A stretch of 64,000 nucleotides of DNA. Source: Phycisphaerae bacterium (GTDB lineage Bacteria; Planctomycetota; Phycisphaerae; FEN-1346; JAACEH01). The notes below the pieces were generated by a model, which did not search any database, was not told the origin of the DNA, and worked only from the letters and a program-made list of their open reading frames with translations. This document shows, piece after piece, positions 57,822 to 64,000 of the stretch. The stretch covers positions 1 through 64,000 of the forward strand of contig JAAYDY010000101.1 of assembly GCA_012729015.1 (NCBI GenBank), given 5' to 3'. A program made the position numbers and the translations under genes. How positions within the stretch are numbered: the stretch's first letter is position 1; each line of letters opens with the position of its first letter.

Positions 57822-60101
57822 ATGAACTCCAAAAAAACAATATGTGCATGGATTGCTGCATTTTGTGTGACGATGGTCACATCCGCACCCGTCGCGGCCC
57901 AGGCGCCGACGTTCACCGACGAGCAGGTGGACCAGGCCATCGAGCGAGGCGTACAGCACCTGCTGGGCGTTCAGCAGCCCACCGGCGGATGGGGCGACTA
58001 CAGGTCGGGCAACGAGCTCTTCCGGCACGGCTACGACGTGTGCGGCCTCATGGGGCTCGCCTACGGCGAACTGAGTGTCCGCGATGACCGGCTCCAGAAG
58101 GCCCTGAAGCTTGTCCTGGAAGCCGAAGTGGACAAGAACTACGTCTACGCGGTCCGGGCGATTGCCCTGTCGCGCCTCTATCCGCGGCTGCCCCGCGAGC
58201 AGCAGGAGCTGGTCCTGAAGCGGCTGGAGAAGGACGTCGAGTGGCTCATCAACGCACAGAGCAAGGAGCGCGGCTGCTGGAACTACGACGGCACCGGCTC
58301 CATCTGGGGCGAATCGAGCAACACCCAGATGGCCATTCTGGGACTGTACGAGGCGTCCAATGTGGTCCGCGAGTTCCCCATGGACGTCTGGAAACGGGCC
58401 CTGGACTTCTACCTGAAGACCCAACGCCCCGACAAGGGCTGGAACTATGCCCATCCCAGCAGCATCGAGACGATGGACACCTATGGGAGCATGTCGGCGG
58501 CGGCCGTGGCCAGCCTGTTCATCATCCGGGACATGCTCTATCGCGGTACGGGATGTCCCTGCAAGAGCGGCAAGTCCCCGCGCGAGGGGCTCCAGGTCGA
58601 CAAGGCCATCGAGGACGGCATCGAGTGGCTTGCGGCCAACTTCGTGGTGGACAAGAACCCCGGCCGCGGGGCGTGGTACATGTACTGGCCGTTCTCGTGC
58701 GAGCGCGTGGGATTGGCCTCGGGCATCAAGTACTTCGGCCCGCACGACTGGTACCGGGAGATGACGGCGTTCATCCTGTCGCGGCAGAATCCCGACGGGG
58801 GCTGGGGCCACATCTCGGACACGGCCCTGGCGATTGCGTTCCTCGCCAAGGGGCGAGCGCCGATTCTGGCCAACAAGCTCCAGTTCAAGGGCGCCTGGAA
58901 CATGCACCCCCGCGATCTGGCCAACCTGACCCGCTACGTCGCCAACCTCAAGGAGCAGCCGATCCAGTGGCAGGTCATCAACCTGGACGTCCCCGTCCAG
59001 GACATGCACGACTCGCCGATCCTGTACATCTCGGCCGAGTCGGCCATGGAGATCACCGACGAGCAGAAGGCGAAGCTGCGACAGTTCACGGACTCCGGCG
59101 GCACGATTCTGTTCGAGGCCAGTTGCGCCAACCGGCAGGCGATTGACTGGTGGACGCTGGTGTGCGGCGAGTTGTGGCCGGAATGGGAGTTGAAGGCCAT
59201 TGATCGCGACCATCCTCTGTGGGAGGCCGATCAGCCGATCAAGGGCCGCACCCCGAGCCTGATGGGGCTGAGCGACGGGCTGCGCACGTTCATGTTCTTC
59301 AGCAAGGTGGACATCTCGTGCCCGTGGAACACCGAGGCGATCGCGCGGCAGAAGGTGCTGTTCGACCTGGGCGCGAACCTGTACATGTACGCCACCGACA
59401 AGGGCAAGCTCCGGTCGCGTCTGGCGGCCCGCCCCAGCGGCACGGGGGCGAAGTACGCCGGACAGACGCCGGCCAAGGGCGGCAAGGACACGGTTACCGT
59501 CGCCCGGATGAAGCACGGGGGCGACTGGTACCTGGGCCGGAACTACGCGCCGTGGCAGGTGCTGGCCGAGGACCTGAAGGCTGGGACGGCCCTGACGCTG
59601 ACCGAGCGGGAGCCCGTGGCGGTCGGCGACGACCTGTCGGGCGTGGACCTGCTGCATCTGTCGGCGCGCAAGGGCTGCGACCTGGGCGGCGGGGCCGAGT
59701 GGCTGAAGAAGTATCTGTCGGGCGGCGGGTTCCTGTTGGCCGAGGCGACGCTGGGTGACGCCCAGGGCGATGCGGCCCTTCGGGCGGCGCTGCAAGGCGC
59801 GGGCCTGACCCTCAAGCCACTCGACGCCGAGCACGGTGTCGTGAGCGGGCAACTCGGGCAGGCGACCGGGTACGACGCCTCGAAGGTCGAATTCACGTTT
59901 CACCTGCGCGGCGAGCGCATCGGCAAAGCGAGGCCGGAACTGATGGGCATTTACGACGGCGACAGGTTCGTGGGCCTGTTCAGTCCGTTCGACATTCTGT
60001 ATTCGCAGACCGGGTGCAAGGCCTACGGTAGTCGTGGCTACGAGGCCGCCGACGCCCGAGCTCTGGCGATGAACATCGTGCTGTTGAGGTCGCAACCCTG
60101 A
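57822..60101 (+). CDS. secreted alpha-toroid protein with two DUF4159-like modules (paralog 4)
   Basis: A 759-residue product. The signal is AWIAAFCVTMVTSAPVAAQ. Toroid repeats run over residues ~35-340: QQPTGGWGDYR, GCWNYDGTGSIWGE and DKGWNYAHPSSIETMDTYGS. Gly244-Cys-Pro-Cys247 leads to KSGKSPREG. The first DUF4159-like module is ~397-540 (DSPILYISAESAMEITDEQK, DSGGTILFEASCANRQAID) and the second ~607-759 (LLHLSARKGCDLGGGAEWLK, SGGGFLLAEATLGD, GLFSPFDILYSQTGCKAYGS). AAAGGAG precedes the ATG. A TATACT at 57676-57681 could be its -10 box. The next paralog begins 15 bp later, so they share a transcript. Confidence 0.82.
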   Translation: MNSKKTICAWIAAFCVTMVTSAPVAAQAPTFTDEQVDQAIERGVQHLLGVQQPTGGWGDYRSGNELFRHGYDVCGLMGLAYGELSVRDDRLQKALKLVLEAEVDKNYVYAVRAIALSRLYPRLPREQQELVLKRLEKDVEWLINAQSKERGCWNYDGTGSIWGESSNTQMAILGLYEASNVVREFPMDVWKRALDFYLKTQRPDKGWNYAHPSSIETMDTYGSMSAAAVASLFIIRDMLYRGTGCPCKSGKSPREGLQVDKAIEDGIEWLAANFVVDKNPGRGAWYMYWPFSCERVGLASGIKYFGPHDWYREMTAFILSRQNPDGGWGHISDTALAIAFLAKGRAPILANKLQFKGAWNMHPRDLANLTRYVANLKEQPIQWQVINLDVPVQDMHDSPILYISAESAMEITDEQKAKLRQFTDSGGTILFEASCANRQAIDWWTLVCGELWPEWELKAIDRDHPLWEADQPIKGRTPSLMGLSDGLRTFMFFSKVDISCPWNTEAIARQKVLFDLGANLYMYATDKGKLRSRLAARPSGTGAKYAGQTPAKGGKDTVTVARMKHGGDWYLGRNYAPWQVLAEDLKAGTALTLTEREPVAVGDDLSGVDLLHLSARKGCDLGGGAEWLKKYLSGGGFLLAEATLGDAQGDAALRAALQGAGLTLKPLDAEHGVVSGQLGQATGYDASKVEFTFHLRGERIGKARPELMGIYDGDRFVGLFSPFDILYSQTGCKAYGSRGYEAADARALAMNIVLLRSQP

Positions 60102-60116
60102 GAAGGAGGGAACACC

Positions 60117-62441
60117 ATGAGATGCCGTGCCATTGTGCTGCTGCCTGTTCTTGCGGTCTGGCTGTTGCCGCCGTCGCCGGCGCTGTGCCAGCAGGCGAGC
60201 GTGACCGATGTGGCTGTCGATCAGGCCATCCAACGCGGAGTCGATTACCTGCTGGGACTGTCGCAGCCGGACGGGCGGTTTTCGCCGGACGGCAACTACA
60301 TGTGGGTCGGCTACGCCTACCCGTTCGGCCACGAGGCGATCATCATGTGCGCCCTGGCGCATGCCGAGGTGAGCCTGAACGATGAGCGGATGCGCAAGGG
60401 CTTCGATTTCCTGCTCAAGTGCGAGATGGAGCACACGTACACGCGAAGCTGCCGGGCGATTACGATCGCGCGGCTCCTGCCGAAGCTGAAGCGCGAGGAA
60501 CGCGACCTGGCGTGGCAGGTGATGAAGGCCGACGTCGAGTGGCTTCTGGAGAAGCAGATCGCCACGGGGCGCGATGCCGGCATGTGGTCCTATCCGATCA
60601 AGCCGAACTCCAACGTGGACTTCTCGAACACGCAGATGGCCATCCTGGCGATGAACGAATACGAGATGGTCGGCGGCGAGATCGCCGAGGCGTACTACGA
60701 GAAGTCGCTGATCCCGTTTCTCGATCGACAGAAGGACAGCGGCGGGTGGAACTACGGCTGGGTGAATCCCGAGCACATCAACGAGCCGGAACGCAACACG
60801 ATGACGGCCGTGGGCGTGGCCTCGCTGTTCCTCATTCGTGACCGGCTGTTCAGCCTGGGCTGCCCGTGCAAGAGCGGCAAGAGCGGCCCGCGGCCGAAGA
60901 AGATCGACGACGCCATCGACGGCGGAATCGGGTGGCTGGCGGCCCACCCCGGGGCCGAGCGCGGCCAGGGCCACAACAGCTACTTCCACTATGCCTGCGC
61001 CCGCGTGGGCCTCGCTGCGGGGCTGAAGTACTTCGGCACCTACGACTGGTATCGCGAGGGGGCGGCCCAGGTTATCAGCATGCAGCGAGCCGACGGCTCA
61101 TGGGCGGCCTTCGAATCGTCCCAACGCACGTGCTTTGCGATCATGTTTTTGGTGAAGGGGCGGGCGCCGATTCTGCTGAACAAGCTTCAGTTCAAGGGCG
61201 ACTGGGACCGCCATCCGCGCGATGCGGCGAACCTGGCCGGGTACGTGGCACAGGTCAAGGAACAGAAGATCAACTGGCAGGTCATCAACCTCGACGCGCC
61301 GGTGCCCGAGTGGCACGACGCACCGATCCTCTATATCTCGGCCGAAACGCCCATGGAGCTCTCCGACGAGCACAAGCAGAAGCTGCGCCGCTATACCGAC
61401 ACCGGCGGCACGATCCTGTTCGAGGCCAGTTGCGGCAACAAGGCTGTGGCGACGTGGTGGGTCAAGACGTGCGGCGAGATCTGGCCCGAGTGGGAGCTGA
61501 AGCTTCTCGGCAAGGATCACCCCATGTGGTCGGCGGAACAGAAGATCACGGGGCGACTGCCGGTGCTCCAGGGTATCAGCGACGGGGTGAGGACGTTCGT
61601 CTTCTACAGCCCGAGCGACATCAGTTGCGCCTGGAACACCCTGGCCATCGCCCGCAACGATCCGTTGTTCAAGATGGGGATCAACCTGTACGCGTACACG
61701 ACCGACCGCGGCAAACTGCGGTCGAAGCTGGCCGGTTACGGCGTGGCCGAGAGCGAGCGGTATTCCGGGTCGGCGGTGTCGCCCGGCGAGCGGACGAAGC
61801 TCCGCATCCGGCAGCTCAAGCACGGCGGCGACTGGTACGTGTCGCGTCACTACGGCGGCCTGTCGATGCTCGGCGAGCATCTGGCCGGTCACGGGCGGAT
61901 CGCCTGTGAGGTGGGCGAGGCGATTGAGGCGGCCGATCCGGCCGCGGCCGAGACCGACGTGTTGTGGCTCACGGGGCGCAAAGGGCTCATGATGTCGCCG
62001 CCGCAGCAGGCGGCCCTGAAAGCATGGCTCGGCGCCGGCGGGTTCCTCGTCGTGGACGCCTGCATGGGCGACAAGACGTTCGACGCGGCATGGCGCCAGG
62101 CGGCCGCGGACCTGGGCCTGACGATCAAGGCGGCAGGGAAGGATTCGCCCCTGGTGACCGGGGCGCTGGGCGGCGCGACAGGGTACGCCCTGACACGGTG
62201 CGAGTTCGACTCGGGCCTGCGACCCGAGCGGATCGGCAAGGCCGAGGCGTCGCTGCACGAGCTCTACCTGGGCGACCGCCTCGTCGGCGTCTACAGCGAC
62301 TTCGACGTGCTGCTGGCGCTGACGGGGGTGAAGGCGTATGACCGTCGCGGCTACGGGGCGGCCGACGCCCGGGCCGTGGCGACCAACATGCTGCTGCCGG
62401 CCACGCTCCAGGGCAAGGAGCCGCCGGTGTCGGCGAATTAG
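60117..62441 (+). CDS. secreted alpha-toroid protein with two DUF4159-like modules (paralog 5)
   Basis: A 774-residue product. The signal is VLLPVLAVWLLPPSPALCQQ. Toroid repeats are SQPDGRFSPDGNYMWVGYAY, DAGMWSYPIKPNSNVDFSNT and DSGGWNYGWVNPEHINE. Gly248-Cys-Pro-Cys251 is followed by KSGKSGPRPKK. The first module begins at DAPILYISAETPMELSDEHK with TGGTILFEASCGNKAVATWW. The second begins at VLWLTGRKGLMMSPPQQAAL with GGFLVVDACMGDKTFDAAW and ends GVYSDFDVLLALTGVKAYDR. A strong GAAGGAGG lies before the ATG. It is closely related to paralogs 4 and 6. Confidence 0.82.
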   Translation: MRCRAIVLLPVLAVWLLPPSPALCQQASVTDVAVDQAIQRGVDYLLGLSQPDGRFSPDGNYMWVGYAYPFGHEAIIMCALAHAEVSLNDERMRKGFDFLLKCEMEHTYTRSCRAITIARLLPKLKREERDLAWQVMKADVEWLLEKQIATGRDAGMWSYPIKPNSNVDFSNTQMAILAMNEYEMVGGEIAEAYYEKSLIPFLDRQKDSGGWNYGWVNPEHINEPERNTMTAVGVASLFLIRDRLFSLGCPCKSGKSGPRPKKIDDAIDGGIGWLAAHPGAERGQGHNSYFHYACARVGLAAGLKYFGTYDWYREGAAQVISMQRADGSWAAFESSQRTCFAIMFLVKGRAPILLNKLQFKGDWDRHPRDAANLAGYVAQVKEQKINWQVINLDAPVPEWHDAPILYISAETPMELSDEHKQKLRRYTDTGGTILFEASCGNKAVATWWVKTCGEIWPEWELKLLGKDHPMWSAEQKITGRLPVLQGISDGVRTFVFYSPSDISCAWNTLAIARNDPLFKMGINLYAYTTDRGKLRSKLAGYGVAESERYSGSAVSPGERTKLRIRQLKHGGDWYVSRHYGGLSMLGEHLAGHGRIACEVGEAIEAADPAAAETDVLWLTGRKGLMMSPPQQAALKAWLGAGGFLVVDACMGDKTFDAAWRQAAADLGLTIKAAGKDSPLVTGALGGATGYALTRCEFDSGLRPERIGKAEASLHELYLGDRLVGVYSDFDVLLALTGVKAYDRRGYGAADARAVATNMLLPATLQGKEPPVSAN

Positions 62442-62523
62442 AGGATCCACCGAGGAAGACGCTGGGTCGCCGTCGTGCGGCGACCGCGACGAAGGCAGAG
62501 GGGCAGTACGGAAGGGCAGGATC

Positions 62524-64000
62524 ATGATTCGCACCGTTGTGGCAGGACTGTTGGGCGTGATGCTGATGGCGGCGTGGCCTGCGGCCATGTGGGCGGCGCC
62601 GCAGGTGAAGCCGTTGACCGAGGTGACCGACGACGCGATCGACGCGGCCATCGAGCGGGCCATCGCGCACCTGTGGTCGCAGCAGGAAGCCGACGGCCGG
62701 TGGCCGTACAAGGAGGCGCCCGACGCCGGCGGCGTCATGCGTTCGCTGACCGGATCGCGCTGGCCTCCGGGCGAGCACTGCATGGTCATGATGGCGTTGG
62801 AGTATGCCGGAACGCCCCAGGACGACGAACGTTTCAAGAAAGGCCTGAAGCTGCTTCAGGAGTTCGACCTCAAGCAGAACTACATGATCAGTTGCCGCCT
62901 CGTGACGCTGGCGCACCTGTTCCACCGGTCGGAGAAGGAGCAGCGGGGCGTGCTGCGGCAGGTGATGAAGACCGACGTGGACCAGCTGGTGGCCAACCAG
63001 GGGGCGATTGGCGGCTGGCGCTACACCACGCCGCCCCAGCCGCCGCGGGCCATCGACTTCTCGAACACGCAGCTCTGCGTGCTGGCCCTGAGCGAGGCGG
63101 CCAAGTGCGGCATCGAAGTGCCTCCGGAGGCCATGATGCGGGTCCACCAGCGCATGATCTCCGATCAGCGGGACGACGGCGGCTGGAACTACGGTTGCTG
63201 GGTGGATGCCGCCCACGAGAACGAACAGTCGTACGGCAACATGACGGCCGCGTGCGTGGCCAGCCTGTTCCTGACCAACGAGTTCCTGACCGGCGGGCTG
63301 GGCTGTCCGTGCAGGAGCGGCAAGAGCAGCCGCGGCAAGGATATCGTCGGCGACTCGCTGAAGCGGGGCATGGAGTGGCTGAACCGCGAGTTCCTGCCGA
63401 ACCGGAGCCCCAAGGGACACAACTATCACTACTGGATCTACCAGGCCGAGCGCGTCGGCATCGCAACGGGGTACCGCTATTTCGGCGAGCACGACTGGTA
63501 CCGCGACATCTGCGCCTATCTGTTGCCTCAGCAGACCGACACCGGATCGTTCGGGGACGTGGTGGACACGAGCTTCGCGCTGCTGTTCCTCATCAAGGGC
63601 CGCGCGCCGATCCTGTTCAACAAGCTCGAACACGACGGCGACTGGAACCTGCACGCGTTCGACCTGAAGAACCTGACCGGGTACATCGGGCTTCAGAAGG
63701 AGCAGCAGATCGGGTGGCAGGTCATCCAGTCGTCCACGGCGGTGGACCTGTGGTACGACGCGCCGATCCTGTTTATCACGACCGAGACGCACTGGCCGGT
63801 CACCGACGAGATGAAGAAGAAGCTCCGGGCCTATACCGACGGCGGCGGAACGCTCCTGCTGGAGGCTTCCTGCGGCAACCCGGGCGCCAAGGCGTTCTGG
63901 GAGAAACTGGCCAAGGAGGTCTGGCCCGAGTGGGAGTTCGAGCGGATCGACAAGGACCATCCCGTCTGGACCGCCGATGTGGCGCTCGGCGGCCAGCGGC
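62524..64000 (+). CDS. secreted alpha-toroid / DUF4159-like protein (paralog 6), cut by the window end
   Basis: At least 492 residues, with no stop before the window ends. The signal is VVAGLLGVMLMAAWPAAMWA. Toroid repeats are SQQEADGRWPYKEA, WRYTTPPQPPRAIDFSNTQ and RDDGGWNYGCWVDAAHENEQ. Gly260-Cys-Pro-Cys263 is followed by RSGKSSRGKD. The first DUF4159-like module has begun: DAPILFITTETHWPVTDEMK with DGGGTLLLEASCGNPGAKAF. The second should lie beyond the edge. It follows paralog 5 by 82 bp. Confidence 0.82.
   Translation, partial: MIRTVVAGLLGVMLMAAWPAAMWAAPQVKPLTEVTDDAIDAAIERAIAHLWSQQEADGRWPYKEAPDAGGVMRSLTGSRWPPGEHCMVMMALEYAGTPQDDERFKKGLKLLQEFDLKQNYMISCRLVTLAHLFHRSEKEQRGVLRQVMKTDVDQLVANQGAIGGWRYTTPPQPPRAIDFSNTQLCVLALSEAAKCGIEVPPEAMMRVHQRMISDQRDDGGWNYGCWVDAAHENEQSYGNMTAACVASLFLTNEFLTGGLGCPCRSGKSSRGKDIVGDSLKRGMEWLNREFLPNRSPKGHNYHYWIYQAERVGIATGYRYFGEHDWYRDICAYLLPQQTDTGSFGDVVDTSFALLFLIKGRAPILFNKLEHDGDWNLHAFDLKNLTGYIGLQKEQQIGWQVIQSSTAVDLWYDAPILFITTETHWPVTDEMKKKLRAYTDGGGTLLLEASCGNPGAKAFWEKLAKEVWPEWEFERIDKDHPVWTADVALGGQR

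Noticed and set aside
57675-60989. A 1104-codon open frame on the minus strand opposite the toroid paralogs
   Set aside because: Long antisense frames are expected in GC-rich DNA. The plus strand has signal peptides, ribosome sites and repeated homologous domains, whereas this frame has none.
50039-64000. Reading the toroid proteins as squalene-hopene or terpene cyclases
   Set aside because: Helical repeats are similar, but no DXDD acid motif is present, the proteins are exported, and each carries two DUF4159-like modules.
52492-64000. GCPC motif as an alpha-2-macroglobulin/complement thioester
   Set aside because: The thioester requires GCGEQ; Glu-Gln is missing here in every copy.

Overview
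The window is high-GC bacterial DNA, coding on both strands. The gene families suggest a member of the Planctomycetota (Phycisphaerae or a relative), though no single marker proves it. The families are: multi-copy secreted alpha-toroid proteins with DUF4159-like modules, an arylsulfatase, a TIGR03790 protein, a BlaI/M56 pair, a dockerin-ended RCC1 protein, a ceramidase-like hydrolase and RHS-core proteins. There is no rRNA, CRISPR array, intact transposase or replication origin. Two tRNA genes are present: Pro-GGG (minus strand) and Gln-CUG (plus strand).

Layout. 1-1.9 kb: a broken junction where an RHS gene fragment runs into the C-terminal remnant of a serine recombinase, followed by a lipoprotein gene and tRNA-Pro. 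A 13-bp copy of the tRNA-Pro 3' end lies beside the recombinase remnant. 2-19.6 kb: mostly metabolic genes. These are a ceramidase-like hydrolase, a HEAT-repeat protein, a cysteine desulfidase/serine dehydratase-like enzyme, a site-2 protease, transketolase, a BioB-like radical SAM protein, a sulfatase, an SDR, an FAD oxidoreductase, a GH1 glycosidase and a LOG-family hydrolase. They are separated by many short palindromic repeats. 19.7-26.2 kb: a minus-strand array of secreted 'mini-RHS' proteins and lipoproteins. Each mini-RHS protein has a signal peptide joined directly to about 65 residues of RHS core and then a variable C-terminal domain, one zinc phospholipase/nuclease-like and one caspase/DUF4347-like. 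A duplicated ~460-bp segment and a transglutaminase-like gene split at a C11 tract lie in the same array. 26.6-32 kb: a BlaI/M56 regulator-protease operon, a secreted cysteine-protease-like protein and an orphan DNA methyltransferase. 33-39 kb: a surface-glycan operon (GT2, DegT aminotransferase, methyltransferase, two hexapeptide acyltransferases, flippase-like membrane protein). 39-50 kb: flavodoxin, lipoproteins, an S1/P1-type nuclease, a Gfo/Idh oxidoreductase, a cupin, a TIGR03790 protein, tRNA-Gln and an RCC1-dockerin protein. 50-64 kb: six tandem paralogs of a secreted protein with an N-terminal alpha-toroid and two DUF4159-like modules; the sixth runs off the window.

Two systems stand out. 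The mini-RHS array resembles a stripped-down polymorphic toxin locus: short secreted RHS-core carriers, swappable C-terminal enzymes, downstream lipoproteins that could be immunity or partner proteins, and a duplication consistent with cassette shuffling. In the phospholipase-like member the residue after the RHS DPxGL motif is Trp, in a W-x2-D-x-H-H pattern also found just after the signal peptide of the S1/P1-type protein at 41279-42643. In that superfamily the N-terminal Trp is a zinc ligand, so cleavage after DPMGL would create the active site. The second is the six-gene toroid/DUF4159 array, five of whose members share an undescribed Gly-Cys-Pro-Cys motif at the same position.

Intergenic DNA is rich in palindromes with a GTAG foot, the hallmark of REP elements mobilised by REP-associated tyrosine transposases. 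There are also three copies of a ~100-bp element with inverted termini. In three cases a repeat supplies the stop codon of the neighbouring gene.
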